Positions 15,874 through 26,557 of a stretch of DNA of 64,000 nucleotides are shown piece by piece. Position 1 is the first letter of the stretch. The number at the start of each line of letters is the position of its first letter. This DNA is from Flavobacterium indicum GPTSA100-9 = DSM 17447 (GTDB lineage: Bacteria; Bacteroidota; Bacteroidia; Flavobacteriales; Flavobacteriaceae): NCBI RefSeq assembly GCF_000455605.1, contig NC_017025.1, positions 186,001-250,000 on the forward strand, written 5' to 3'. The notes beneath the pieces were generated by a model. The model saw only the letters and a list, made by a program, of their open reading frames with translations, was not told the DNA's origin and searched no databases. Made by a program: the position numbers and the translations under genes.

Positions 15874-18800
15874 ATGAAAAATAACTACTTAAAGTACTCA
15901 AAATTTACTTATATTTTATTTTTTAACTTAATTTTTTGCTTTGTTTTTTCTCAAAATGAAAAACAAGTAGCTGAAATCATTAAAGAGTATGATATGGTTA
16001 AAGCCAATCAATTGCTTAAACAGTTTCAGCAAAAAGAATTAAAAGAAAAAAGGGAAGTAGCAGAATATGCTAAAAAATACAATATTCCAATTTTTAAAGA
16101 AAATCCAGATCAATCATTTGATCAGTTAATGCGAATTGATCAATCAGGTATTCCAATTTACTACTCCATTTATAATGCTGAAGCGGCTATTTCTACTAGA
16201 GTGCCATTTTTAAGAAGTGGTGGTGGATTAGGTTTGAATTTAACAGGAACAGGTATGGTGCCTAGAATGTGGGACGGCGGACCTATTCATGCTCACAATG
16301 AGTATTCAGGTAGAATAAATTTAGTAGATAACACGGTACGAAATACAAATAGTTTTCATGCTATTCACGTAATGGGAACAATTATGGCAACAGGTTTGTC
16401 GGCTGCTGCAAAAGGTATGGCGCCTAATGCAACTTCAAGGTCTTTTGATTGGGATAATGACGAATCAGAAGCTATTTCAGAAGCAATGAATGGGATGTTG
16501 TTGTCTAATCATTCATACGGAGTTCCGGTTTCTTCTGTTTCTACTACACCATGGTATATTGGTGCTTATTCAGCTGAAGCTTACAATTGGGATGTTATTG
16601 CTTATACTTTTCCTTATTATTTGCCAGTTATGTCGGCAGGTAATGATGGCGGAACAACTAATCCGAGTCCAACAACAGCTGGATATGATAAATTGAATGG
16701 AAATAAAAATGCTAAAAATATAGTAACTATTGCCAATGCTCAAGACGCTACTGTGGATGCTTCAGGTAATATTACAGCAGGAGGAGCAATACATTCCTCG
16801 TCAAGTCAAGGTCCGTCAGACGATAGAAGAATCAAGCCTGATTTAACAGGTGATGGAGCTGGTACAGGAGCAGGAATTTATTCTTGTGGAAATGGAACGG
16901 GAACTGGTGGTACTGTAACTCAATATACAACAATGTTAGGTACATCAATGGCAGCACCTAATATTACAGGAACTTTAACTCTAATTCAACAACACGCAAA
17001 TAATGTAAATGGTAAGTTTCTCAGAGCAGCAACTTTGAAAGGCTTAGTATGTCATACAGCTACGGATAGAGGAAATGCTGGTCCAGATGCAAGATACGGT
17101 TGGGGTTATGTGGATGCAAAAAAATCTGCTGAAACAATTACAAATAATGGATTGACTTCTTGGATTTCTGAAGAAACTTTAAATCAAGGTCAAACGTTTA
17201 CAATGCAAGTGGTAGCTACTGGAGGGACAACACCTTTATTAGGCTCAATATGTTGGACAGATGTTCCTAGTACTTCAAAGATAAATACTGGAACTTTAAA
17301 TGAATCTTTGCCTGATTTAACAAATGATTTAGATATTAGAATCACACAAGGAGCAAATACTTATTATCCTTGGAGATTACAAAGTAGCGCAACAGCTCTA
17401 GCATTAAGAGATGGTGATAATATAGTGGATAATGTAGAAAGAATTAATATTGATGCGCCAACAGCAGGAACTGTGTATACAATTACAGTCACTCACAAGG
17501 GTACTCTTGCAGACGGACCTCAAAAATTTGCACTTGTTGTAACAGGTATTACTTCTAATTTTACTTTTAAAACATTGGCAGATACAAAAACTATTTGTTC
17601 TAATGCTGGAAATGCTGTTTACAATTTTTCAATGACAAAAATTGGGGGTGCTAATGTTACTATGAGTGCGGCCAATGTTCCAGCAGGGGCAAGTTTGAGT
17701 TTTAGTCAGTCTACATTTTCTGCTAATGGTACTTTTGATGTAACTATTAGTAATTTAGCTTCGGTTGCAGCGGGTACTTATACAATAGATATTATTGGTA
17801 ACAATGGCTCAGAAACAGAAATAAGAAAGATTTATCTAACTGTATATCATCCTACATTTGCAAATCCTGTTTTATTAACTCCTGCAAATGGAGCAACTGG
17901 GATTACTACATCTACGAATTTAACGTGGCAAAATGATATTAATGTTACAAGTTGGGATGTGGAAGTTTCAACAAGTCCAACTTTTGCTTCTCTTGCCTAT
18001 TCTGGGAATGTTACATCACCAAGTTTTAGTTTAAATAGTTTGGCTTCTCAAACAATATATTATTGGAGAGTGAAGCCTAAAAATGGTTGTGCTAATGGAA
18101 ATTTCTCTGCAGAAAGAAGTTTTCAAACGGCAATAATAGACTGTTCGCCAGCTGTTTTCAATGGAACTATTGTTGATGGTACATTGGAAACAACAGCGAA
18201 TGGCGTTGGTACAGCAACAGTTAATGTAACAGGTGGGCTTACTATTGGTAAAATTACAGCATCAGTCAATATAACACATACTTATGTTCAAGATTTGACC
18301 ATAACCTTGACTGGACCTGCAGCTATTGGAAGTCCGGTAATTACACTTCAAGAAGAAGCTTGTGGAGGGCAGCCCGATATTAATTGTACTTATGATGATA
18401 ATGGTGTTGCTCCAGCTTGTAGTACAACTTCTCCTGCAATTTCAGGTACAATTAAATCCTTTGAAGCTTTAGCAAATTTAGACGGATTAGCGGCAAACGG
18501 AACGTGGACATTAACTGTAAATGACCCTTACAATGGAGATGGTGGCACCTTGAACGCATTTAGTTTAAAAATTTGTAATAAGCAAGCTATTACACCTGTT
18601 CCAAATCTAGTTACAAATACAATAAATGTATTAACAAATTCTACCATTGCAATTTCAAATACTGAAATGAATGCGACTTCTACAGCTCAAACGGATGTTC
18701 AACAAACATATACAGTTTTAGAGTTGCCATCAATTGGGACATTGAAAAAAAGTGGTGTAAATTTAAATGTAGGTACTACCTTCACTCAAAAAGATATAAA

Positions 18801-20514
18801 TGATGGAATCGTTACTTATACCAATTCACAACCAACTCCAGCAACTACTTCTTTTAGAGTTGATGTTAAAAATGTAAATAATGGATGGGTGCCAAGTAGA
18901 TCTGTAAATATTAATATTGTATCATGTGGAAGTACTATTTCTTCTTGGAACGGTACAACTTGGTCAAATGGAGTTCCTTCAAGAACAGTTGCTGCTACAT
19001 TTGCGGGTAATTACACTTCTACGGGCGATTTAGAAGCGTGTTCAATCACGGTTAATTCAGGAGTAAATGTTACTATTGGTTCTGGACATACTTTTGTGGT
19101 TGGAGGGTCTGTAACGGTTAATGGTACGGGTACTTTAACAGTGAATAATAATGGAGCATTACGTCAGTTAGATGGTGCTGCTGTAAATACAGGAAACATT
19201 GTTGTTAAAAGAGATTCAGCGCCTATGGTACGATTGGATTACACAGCTTGGTCGTCACCGGTTTCGGGTCAACAATTACAGGCATTTTCACCAAATACTT
19301 TACCAACGAGATTCTACCAATATTTATATACGGGTACTACAACACCTACGGCTTATCAATCAGTTTCACCAACAACTAATTTTGTGGTTGGAAAAGGATA
19401 CATGATTAGAGCTGCGGATAACTGGCCAACAACCTTAACAACGTTTAATGGTCAATTTACAGGAGTTCCAAACAATGGAAATGTGTCACAACCGGTGGGT
19501 GTAGGGTATAATTTATTAGGAAATCCTTACGCATCACCAATTGATGCACGTGCATTTTTAAGTGCTAATCCATCAGTAGGTACGTTATATTTCTGGACGC
19601 ACACAGTTGCAGCAAGTGGAGGTGTTTATCCGGTTAATAATTATGCTTCTTATACTACTTTAGGAGGTACGGCTTCTGCAGCAGGAGGAGCAGTGCCAAA
19701 TGGATTTATACAAACAGGTCAAGGATTCTTTGTAAATGCTACTGCAGCTGGGAACTTAAATTTCACAAATACCCAACGTGTCAATGCAAGTTCAAGCACA
19801 CAATTCTTTAGAACATCAAATGCTGCTGTTACACAAGAAGTAAATAATGAAGTACATAGAATTTGGTTAAACTTAAACGATGTATCAAATAATTATAATC
19901 AAATATTAGTGGGTTATACTAATGGTGCTACCAATGGATATGATCATAGTATTGATGGAGAAGTGTTAGATAAGAGTACTACGATGTTGTATAATGTAAT
20001 TAACGATACAGAGTATGTTATTCAAGGAAAAGGATTGCCTTTTGCAGATACAGACGAAGTAGCATTAGGATTAAAAGCTACGGCAGCGGGTACTTACACT
20101 ATTTCATTAGGAAATGTAGACGGATTATTTGCTTCACAAGATGTTTTTGTAAAAGACAATGTGACAAATATTATCCATGATATAAAACAAGCGCCATATG
20201 TGTTTACAACAGAAGCGGGTACTTTTAATACTAGATTTAAATTAGTGTATAAAAATACAGTAATGTCTAATGAAGATTTTGTACCAGCCGACCATATTGT
20301 AGTTTTTGTTCAAAATGATGTAGTAAAAGTTGATTCTACACAAGAGATAGCTTCGGTTCAGGTGTTTGATGTGTTAGGAAGAAACATTTATACTAATGAT
20401 AAGGTGAATGAGAAAACACTTTCGATAGCATCGATTGCCAATAGAAATCAAGCATTAATTGTAAAAGTTGCCTTAACAAATGGACAAACAATTGATAGAA
20501 AAGTAATTAAATAA
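15874..20514 (+). CDS. Secreted S8 (subtilisin-like) peptidase with P-domain and T9SS type C tail
   Basis: The start is taken as ATG 15874 (MKNNYLKYSK...), because the longer frame begins at a TTG and would precede the signal peptide (ending near FVFSQ). The protein has 1546 aa. Subtilase residues are Asp134 (MWDGG), His165 (HAIHVMGT), Asn257 (SAGNDGG) and Ser358 (LGTSMAAP). Fibronectin-like repeats follow (about 640-770; TPANGATGITTSTNLTWQND), then a proprotein-convertase-like P-domain (ITHTYVQDLTITLTGP, GTWTLTVND). The last ~480 residues form the Flavobacterium T9SS type C sorting module, ending VFDVLGRNIYT...LTNGQTIDRKVIK. It should be an extracellular protease secreted by T9SS. Confidence 0.9.
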   Translation: MKNNYLKYSKFTYILFFNLIFCFVFSQNEKQVAEIIKEYDMVKANQLLKQFQQKELKEKREVAEYAKKYNIPIFKENPDQSFDQLMRIDQSGIPIYYSIYNAEAAISTRVPFLRSGGGLGLNLTGTGMVPRMWDGGPIHAHNEYSGRINLVDNTVRNTNSFHAIHVMGTIMATGLSAAAKGMAPNATSRSFDWDNDESEAISEAMNGMLLSNHSYGVPVSSVSTTPWYIGAYSAEAYNWDVIAYTFPYYLPVMSAGNDGGTTNPSPTTAGYDKLNGNKNAKNIVTIANAQDATVDASGNITAGGAIHSSSSQGPSDDRRIKPDLTGDGAGTGAGIYSCGNGTGTGGTVTQYTTMLGTSMAAPNITGTLTLIQQHANNVNGKFLRAATLKGLVCHTATDRGNAGPDARYGWGYVDAKKSAETITNNGLTSWISEETLNQGQTFTMQVVATGGTTPLLGSICWTDVPSTSKINTGTLNESLPDLTNDLDIRITQGANTYYPWRLQSSATALALRDGDNIVDNVERINIDAPTAGTVYTITVTHKGTLADGPQKFALVVTGITSNFTFKTLADTKTICSNAGNAVYNFSMTKIGGANVTMSAANVPAGASLSFSQSTFSANGTFDVTISNLASVAAGTYTIDIIGNNGSETEIRKIYLTVYHPTFANPVLLTPANGATGITTSTNLTWQNDINVTSWDVEVSTSPTFASLAYSGNVTSPSFSLNSLASQTIYYWRVKPKNGCANGNFSAERSFQTAIIDCSPAVFNGTIVDGTLETTANGVGTATVNVTGGLTIGKITASVNITHTYVQDLTITLTGPAAIGSPVITLQEEACGGQPDINCTYDDNGVAPACSTTSPAISGTIKSFEALANLDGLAANGTWTLTVNDPYNGDGGTLNAFSLKICNKQAITPVPNLVTNTINVLTNSTIAISNTEMNATSTAQTDVQQTYTVLELPSIGTLKKSGVNLNVGTTFTQKDINDGIVTYTNSQPTPATTSFRVDVKNVNNGWVPSRSVNINIVSCGSTISSWNGTTWSNGVPSRTVAATFAGNYTSTGDLEACSITVNSGVNVTIGSGHTFVVGGSVTVNGTGTLTVNNNGALRQLDGAAVNTGNIVVKRDSAPMVRLDYTAWSSPVSGQQLQAFSPNTLPTRFYQYLYTGTTTPTAYQSVSPTTNFVVGKGYMIRAADNWPTTLTTFNGQFTGVPNNGNVSQPVGVGYNLLGNPYASPIDARAFLSANPSVGTLYFWTHTVAASGGVYPVNNYASYTTLGGTASAAGGAVPNGFIQTGQGFFVNATAAGNLNFTNTQRVNASSSTQFFRTSNAAVTQEVNNEVHRIWLNLNDVSNNYNQILVGYTNGATNGYDHSIDGEVLDKSTTMLYNVINDTEYVIQGKGLPFADTDEVALGLKATAAGTYTISLGNVDGLFASQDVFVKDNVTNIIHDIKQAPYVFTTEAGTFNTRFKLVYKNTVMSNEDFVPADHIVVFVQNDVVKVDSTQEIASVQVFDVLGRNIYTNDKVNEKTLSIASIANRNQALIVKVALTNGQTIDRKVIK

Positions 20515-20540
20515 TATAAATAGTAACTATTTAACAAAAG

Positions 20541-20575
20541 AGCCTATTATTAAATAGGTTTTTTTGTTTTTTTTT
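20541..20575 (+). terminator. Terminator after the subtilase gene
   Basis: CCTATT and AATAGG form a short stem (20543-20558) followed by seven T residues and further T-rich sequence. It lies 29 nt after the stop codon. Confidence 0.65.
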
Positions 20576-20616
20576 CGTTTTTATTTGCTTTCATCTATTA
20601 TTTTGTTATTTTTTTT

Positions 20617-20624
20617 TATATTTG
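20617..20624 (+). promoter_or_regulatory. Probable -7 promoter element
   Basis: TATATTTG fits TAnnTTTG and lies 20 nt before the ATG at 20645. No well-spaced -33 TTTG is obvious. The box implies that the true start codon is 20645 and not the upstream TTG at 20564. Confidence 0.55.
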
Positions 20625-20644
20625 TTCATCCCAAATTACAAAAT

Positions 20645-23600
20645 ATGAAACATAACTATCTTAAATCTAGATTGTTGTTGGCTTTTTTCTCTGTATTGAT
20701 TTATTCTTGTAATAAAACAGAGGATACTAACATTAAAACTTCTGATTCAAAACAAAAATCTGTTAGTGAAAAAACAGAAATTAAAGCGACGAATAAAGTT
20801 GATTTTATTCAAAACGCAGAGTCTAAATTTGTTCAAAAAACAAATTTAGAGAAAGCTAATGTTTTTGCTAGCAATTCTTTAGCGATCAATGATGCTGCTG
20901 TCAATACTATTGTAGAACAAGAAAAAACAATTTCTGCATCTGAGTTAGATTCAATTGAAAAGATTCGAGAAAAATACCATAATCTTGTCAATTATTCGCC
21001 TTTAAGGAAAAGAATGCACTTGCCGAAAAAGGAAAGAAAAGCCATGGGTTTACCTCCAAATGCTTATAATGAACAAGAATGGTTGTATACTGCTGATCCA
21101 AATTTAGGTAGACCAACTCCAGAAGTTGTGTTGGATTTACAGAAGTCATTAGACAAGCAATTAGAAGAAGGAAGAGTTCCTGGAGATGGTTTAGATAACC
21201 AATGGGTAGAAAGAGGTTCAAACAATGTTGGAGGGAGAACAAGAGTGTTAAGATTTGCAACTGGAAGTACAACTAAAGTATTTGCAGGTGCAGTTAGTGG
21301 TGGTTTATGGATAAACAATGATATTACAAGTTCTACTTCTTCTTGGGTTCAAGTATCTGGTGTTCCTAGTAATATGGCTGTAACATGTATGACAGTAGAT
21401 CCACAAAATTCAAATATCATGTATATTGGAACTGGAGAAGTTTATACTTGGGGTGCTGTAAATGGTAATGGTGTTTATAAATCAGTTGATGGAGGAAATA
21501 ATTGGCGTTTAATTTATTCGTCTCCTGTTGGTTCTACAGTTGCAAATCAATTAACCTATATTCAAGATATTGTAGCTTGGTTAAATCCGTCAACAGGTTT
21601 AACAGAGGTTTATTTTGGTGCTGATGCTATGGCATATACTGAAGAGGTTACCAGTGGTTCAGGTGGTGCTGGTTGGTCTTATTTAGGTTCTAATACTGTT
21701 GGATTGTATAAAAGTACTGATGGAGTGAATTTTGTCAGACAAACGAATGCTTCTTTGTACAGTACAGCAGGAACAAAATTTGTAGCGCCAAATTCTTTTG
21801 CAATTGATCAGTCTGGTGACTTGTATATGGGTTCAAAATATAGTTTTGCAACTGGAGAAGGTGGAGGAAGAATATACAAATGTACTAATGGTACAGATTG
21901 GACGTTAGTAAGAACTTTAGCATCTCCAAATGGTGATGGACGTGTACAGTTAGTGGCGTCAAAACAAAGAGATGGATATATGTATGCGCTTTGTGAAGAT
22001 AATACTACTAGTTTGCCTAAAATTAGAAGAACTACAGATGGTTGGGCAACTATTTCTACAACTATTGCTTTACCAGTTAGTAGTGGGAATCAGCCCCCTG
22101 CTGCTACAGATTTTACTAGAGGTCAGGCTTTTTATGATTTAATGATAGGAATGAATCCAACAAATGATAATGAAGTTTATGTTGGAGGAATTGAAATCTT
22201 TAGAACAACTACTGCATTTACGGCGACGGCTTCTTCCATGTGGACACAGTTAACGGATTGGACGTTGAATCCTAGTGCGACAGGTAATGGTGCTAGTTTG
22301 GACGGTGTACACTCGGATCATCATGTAATGGCTTTTTGTCCTACTCAAACATCACGTGTAGTGTTTGGATGTGATGGTGGAGTGTATTACTCAAATGACT
22401 CTGGTACAAATATTGGAGAAAGAAACAAAGATTATAATGTTACTCAACCTTATAAAGCTGATATAAGTACTGCTTCTGCAGCTACAACTCGTTTAATTTC
22501 TGGATTACAAGATAATGGAACTCAATTTGCGCCAAATGCAACTGCTGGTGTGAATTCTACAACAGAAATTTATGGTGGAGATGGTTGTTGGGTATTCATT
22601 GAAGATACTGATGCTTATGTGGTTTCATCGTATGTTTATAATACTTATGGTAGACATAGTGCAACAACAGGAGTACAAACTTATACAATTGCTTCTAATC
22701 AAAATGACGGTGATTTTGTAAATCAATGTGGTTTGGATAGTGTTAATGATAGATTATATGCAAACGGAACAACTGCAACACCAACCTATCAAATTTACAA
22801 ATATGATTTAGGTGCATCTTCTGCAACAAGAAGAATATTAACAAATGCATTATTAAATGATATCCCAACATTTTTCAAACCAATGCCTACTACTACTACT
22901 TCAGTATTGGTTGGTTTGGCTAATGGAAGATTGTTAAGGTTAGATAATGCTGCATTAGCAAGTACTGCTGCAAATATTAGTGCAATTACGTGGACAAATA
23001 TTGCTGATCCAACATGGACTGGAGCAATATCGGATATTCGTTTTGGAAATACTGAAAACGATATTTTTGTAACGTTCCATAATTACGGTGTGCCAAGTGT
23101 ATGGTATTCATCAAATGGAGGTACATCATGGCAGAATAAGGAAGGGAATTTACCTAATATGCCTGTAAAATGTATTTTACAAAATCCAAACGCTACAAAT
23201 GAAGTAATTGTTGGTACAGAACTAGGGGTTTGGTATACTGTTGATTTTAATACTGCTTCGCCTACATGGAGACGCGCTAATAACGGTATGAAAGATGTTA
23301 AAGTGTTAAATTTTGAATTCAGAGCATTAGATAATACTATTGTTGCTGCAACTTTTGGACGTGGTGTGTGGACAGGACAATTCTGGCAATGTGGAGCATC
23401 TACTAAAACTTGGAATGGTACGGCTTGGTCACCAACGGGTACTCCAACAAGTAAAGATGCAGTAGTTTTTGCAGGAAACTATTCTTCAACAGCTAGTTTA
23501 GATGCGTGTTCCGTAACTGTAAATACAGGTGCTAACGTTGTGTTTAACTCTGGTCACACATTAAGAGTTGGTGAAAATGTTACCGTTAACGGAACAGGAA

Positions 23601-24985
23601 CTTTAACTATTAATAATAATGCAGCTTTAGTACAATATACAAAACATGCTGTGAATACTGGTAATATTATTGTAAAGAGAAACTCTGCAAACATGATTCG
23701 ACAAGATTATACAGCTTGGGGATCTCCTGTTGCAGGTCAGAATTTATTAGCTTTCTCTCCAAATACAATTGCAACTCGTTTTTACGAATACTTATACACA
23801 GGTACTACTACTCCAACAGCTTATCAGTCTGTTGTACCATCAACAAATAATTTTACAACGGCTAAAGGTTTTATGATTAGAGTTGATAATACTTGGACTT
23901 CTACTGCGCCTGGTGCGGCTTATCCAGGTCAATTTACAGGTGTGCCAAATAATGGTAGTATTACATATGCGGTTGGGCAAGGGTATAATTTATTAGCAAA
24001 TCCGTATGCGTCTCCAATTAATGCAAAAACATTTTTAATAAATAATCCGAAAGTTGACGCATTATATTATTGGACACATACCGTTCCAGCAAGTGGAGGG
24101 GTGTATCCAACTAATAATTATGCTTCCTATACTATGTTAGGAGGGGCGGCATCTGCCAATGGAAGTGCTGTGCCAAATGATTATATTCAAGTAGGACAAG
24201 GGTTTTTTGTAAAAGCAGCTACTGCCTATACTGTTAATTTTGAAAATGAGTTTAGAGTTGATGCAACTAATTCTACGCAATTCTTCAGACAACAACAATC
24301 TGTTACAAGAGCAGATGAAAATGTAGAGAAACATAGATTTTGGCTAAATTTAAATGATGCTACTCAAAAACATAATCAAATATTAGTGGGTTATATGGAC
24401 GGTGCTACTGATGGTGTAGATAGAAAAATTGATGGATTAGTTTTTGATACTTCGAAAACAATGTTGTATAGCTTAATTGATAATAAAGAATATGTAATTC
24501 AAGGTAAAGGATTGCCATTTAATGATGAAGATGTGATTAAGTTAGGTTTTAAAGCTATTGAATCTTCAAATTATCAAATTAATTTAGAACAAGTTGATGG
24601 ATTGTTTAGTAATCAAGATATCTATTTAAAGGATAATTATACAGGAAGTATTGTTAATATAAAAGAATCGTCTTATTATTTTATATCAGAAATAGGTACA
24701 TTCAATGATAGATTTGAAATTATATTTAAAAAGAAACAATTGAATGAAGTTTCAGAGAATGCTAATGAAGTTGTTTTAATTACTAACAATCAATCGTTAA
24801 CTGTTCAATCATTTAAGAATAATGTTAGTGAAGTAGAGGTGTTTGATTTATTAGGTAAATTAATTTATACAGCAAAACCAAATTCTAAAGAATTTACAAT
24901 TAATACAACTGCTAAAAATCAAGGTTTACTAGTGAAAATGACATTAGAAAATGGAGAGAAAGTAGTTAAGAAAACTGTATTTTAA
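20645..24985 (+). CDS. Secreted BNR/sortilin-like propeller lipoprotein with T9SS type C tail
   Basis: The start is set at ATG 20645, giving 1446 aa; an upstream TTG frame overlaps the promoter box. The N-terminus has a hydrophobic segment ending LIYSC, a plausible lipobox. After a Lys/Glu-rich region, residues ~170-900 carry VPS10/BNR-type repeats (MTVDPQNSNIMYIGTGE, GVYKSVDGGNNW, VWYSSNGGTSW) and should form one or more beta-propellers. The final ~480 residues (AGNYSSTASLDACSVTVNTG onward) closely resemble the tail of the preceding subtilase, a T9SS type C module. Fusion of propeller and T9SS tail indicates a cell-surface or secreted protein. Substrate and enzymatic activity are unknown. 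Confidence 0.85.
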   Translation: MKHNYLKSRLLLAFFSVLIYSCNKTEDTNIKTSDSKQKSVSEKTEIKATNKVDFIQNAESKFVQKTNLEKANVFASNSLAINDAAVNTIVEQEKTISASELDSIEKIREKYHNLVNYSPLRKRMHLPKKERKAMGLPPNAYNEQEWLYTADPNLGRPTPEVVLDLQKSLDKQLEEGRVPGDGLDNQWVERGSNNVGGRTRVLRFATGSTTKVFAGAVSGGLWINNDITSSTSSWVQVSGVPSNMAVTCMTVDPQNSNIMYIGTGEVYTWGAVNGNGVYKSVDGGNNWRLIYSSPVGSTVANQLTYIQDIVAWLNPSTGLTEVYFGADAMAYTEEVTSGSGGAGWSYLGSNTVGLYKSTDGVNFVRQTNASLYSTAGTKFVAPNSFAIDQSGDLYMGSKYSFATGEGGGRIYKCTNGTDWTLVRTLASPNGDGRVQLVASKQRDGYMYALCEDNTTSLPKIRRTTDGWATISTTIALPVSSGNQPPAATDFTRGQAFYDLMIGMNPTNDNEVYVGGIEIFRTTTAFTATASSMWTQLTDWTLNPSATGNGASLDGVHSDHHVMAFCPTQTSRVVFGCDGGVYYSNDSGTNIGERNKDYNVTQPYKADISTASAATTRLISGLQDNGTQFAPNATAGVNSTTEIYGGDGCWVFIEDTDAYVVSSYVYNTYGRHSATTGVQTYTIASNQNDGDFVNQCGLDSVNDRLYANGTTATPTYQIYKYDLGASSATRRILTNALLNDIPTFFKPMPTTTTSVLVGLANGRLLRLDNAALASTAANISAITWTNIADPTWTGAISDIRFGNTENDIFVTFHNYGVPSVWYSSNGGTSWQNKEGNLPNMPVKCILQNPNATNEVIVGTELGVWYTVDFNTASPTWRRANNGMKDVKVLNFEFRALDNTIVAATFGRGVWTGQFWQCGASTKTWNGTAWSPTGTPTSKDAVVFAGNYSSTASLDACSVTVNTGANVVFNSGHTLRVGENVTVNGTGTLTINNNAALVQYTKHAVNTGNIIVKRNSANMIRQDYTAWGSPVAGQNLLAFSPNTIATRFYEYLYTGTTTPTAYQSVVPSTNNFTTAKGFMIRVDNTWTSTAPGAAYPGQFTGVPNNGSITYAVGQGYNLLANPYASPINAKTFLINNPKVDALYYWTHTVPASGGVYPTNNYASYTMLGGAASANGSAVPNDYIQVGQGFFVKAATAYTVNFENEFRVDATNSTQFFRQQQSVTRADENVEKHRFWLNLNDATQKHNQILVGYMDGATDGVDRKIDGLVFDTSKTMLYSLIDNKEYVIQGKGLPFNDEDVIKLGFKAIESSNYQINLEQVDGLFSNQDIYLKDNYTGSIVNIKESSYYFISEIGTFNDRFEIIFKKKQLNEVSENANEVVLITNNQSLTVQSFKNNVSEVEVFDLLGKLIYTAKPNSKEFTINTTAKNQGLLVKMTLENGEKVVKKTVF

Positions 24986-25005
24986 TTGAAGTAATATAGA
25001 ATACT

Positions 25006-25040
25006 AAAAAAGGCTTTGAAATTTTCAAAGCCTTTTTTTT
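25006..25040. terminator. Bidirectional terminator between convergent genes
   Basis: AAAAAAGGCTTTGAA and its partner ending CAAAGCCTTTTTTTT form a strong stem with A and T tracts on the two sides. It serves the propeller gene (plus) and the dipeptidase gene (minus), whose stop codon overlaps its edge. Confidence 0.85.
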
Positions 25041-26427
25041 ATTTATTTAATTCAGCAAAATATTTATAAAATAATGGAATCGTTTCAATACCTTTTAAAT
25101 AATTGAAAACGCCATAATGTTCGTTTGGTGAATGAATAGCATCACTGTCTAATCCAAATCCCATCATTATGGTTTTGCTTTTTAATTCTTGTTCAAATAA
25201 AGCAACAATTGGTATACTTCCTCCTGAACGAACAGGAATTGGTGTCACGCCAAATGAATCAGAATATGCTTTTGAAGCAGCTTGATATCCGATTGAATCA
25301 ATAGGGGTTACATAGCCTTGCCCGCCATGGTGTGGAGTTACTTTTACTTTAACGGCTTTTGGTGCAATACTTTCAAAATGTTTTTGGAATAATTGTGTAA
25401 TTTCTTCCCAATCTTGGTTCGGAACCAATCGCATTGAAATTTTTGCATAGGCTTTACTTGCAATGACTGTTTTTGCTCCTTCGCCAGTATATCCACCCCA
25501 AATTCCATTAACATCTAATGTAGGACGGATAGAATTTCTTTCGTTTGTAGTATAACCAGTTTCGCCATATTCTTCAGCAATATCCAATGCTTTATTATAC
25601 GCCTCTTGACTAAATGGTCTTTTTGCCATTTGTGCACGTTCCTCTAGAGACAATTCTTCAACACGATCATAAAAACCAGGAATTGTAATATGATTGTTTT
25701 CGTCGTGTAATGAAGCAATCATTTTGGTCAAAACATTTATTGGATTGGCCACAGCACCACCGTATAAACCAGAATGTAAATCTCTATTTGGACCAGTTAC
25801 TTCTACTTCTACATAACTCAAACCTCTTAATCCAGTTGTGATAGAAGGTTGGGTGTTAGAAATCATACCCGTATCAGAAATTAAAATCACATCATTGGCT
25901 AATTTTTCGTGGTTACGCTCTACAAACCATCCCAAACTTTTAGAACCTACTTCTTCCTCTCCTTCAATCATAAATTTCACGTTACAAGGAAGGCAGTTGT
26001 TTTGAACCATATATTCAAAAGCTTTCACATGCATGTACATTTGACCTTTATCATCACAAGCGCCTCTTGCGAAAATAGCACCTTCTGGATGTAATTCAGT
26101 TTTTTTGATTACAGGTTCAAAAGGAGGAGAGTCCCATAATTCAATTGGATCAGCAGGTTGCACATCATAATGACCATAAACTAAAACAGTAGGAAGTTTT
26201 GGGTCAATAATTTTTTCGCCAAAAACAATAGGATAGCCAGGAGTTTCACATAACTCTACTACATCACATCCTGCTTTTTCTAAACTGTTTTTTACCGCAT
26301 TTGCTGTGTCGATAACATCCTGAGCATAAGCACTATCTGCACTTACTGAAGGAATTTTTAATAATTCAATTAATTCATTTAAAAAACGTTCTTTGTTTTC
26401 TTGAACGTATTGTTTTATGTTTTCCAT
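25039..26427 (-). CDS. M20-family dipeptidase
   Basis: This 462-aa cytoplasmic metallopeptidase has no signal peptide. Metal and catalytic motifs are in order: VLVYGHYDVQP (His and the following catalytic Asp, about residue 85), ARGACDDKGQ (bridging Asp), MIEGEEEVGS (catalytic and metal Glu), LISDTGM (Asp) and, near the end, DAIHSPNE (His). The middle holds the dimerisation lid domain with GLRGLSYVEVEVTG and DLHSGLYGG. It is expected to cleave dipeptides or related short peptides using two zinc ions. It is a single gene, convergent with the propeller gene and divergent from rpsP. Confidence 0.9.
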   Translation of the reverse strand: MENIKQYVQENKERFLNELIELLKIPSVSADSAYAQDVIDTANAVKNSLEKAGCDVVELCETPGYPIVFGEKIIDPKLPTVLVYGHYDVQPADPIELWDSPPFEPVIKKTELHPEGAIFARGACDDKGQMYMHVKAFEYMVQNNCLPCNVKFMIEGEEEVGSKSLGWFVERNHEKLANDVILISDTGMISNTQPSITTGLRGLSYVEVEVTGPNRDLHSGLYGGAVANPINVLTKMIASLHDENNHITIPGFYDRVEELSLEERAQMAKRPFSQEAYNKALDIAEEYGETGYTTNERNSIRPTLDVNGIWGGYTGEGAKTVIASKAYAKISMRLVPNQDWEEITQLFQKHFESIAPKAVKVKVTPHHGGQGYVTPIDSIGYQAASKAYSDSFGVTPIPVRSGGSIPIVALFEQELKSKTIMMGFGLDSDAIHSPNEHYGVFNYLKGIETIPLFYKYFAELNK

Positions 26428-26480
26428 GGTTGTTTATTGTAAAAGTCAAAGATAAGTATTTGTCTTTTAATTATTTGTTT

Positions 26481-26510
26481 TTTGTGGTTTCAAAAAAAGT
26501 TGTACATTTG
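26481..26510 (+). promoter_or_regulatory. Promoter of rpsP
   Basis: TTTG (26481-26484), 18 nt and TACATTTG (26503-26510) match the Bacteroidota housekeeping promoter. The start codon follows 47 nt later. Confidence 0.8.
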
Positions 26511-26557
26511 CACCCTTAATAACCGAGGTCGAGAACCTCAAATTAATCAATTAGATT

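Noticed and set aside
20564-20644. TTG start adding 27 residues to the propeller protein
   Set aside because: It overlaps the preceding terminator and the -7 box. ATG 20645 opens a proper signal sequence.
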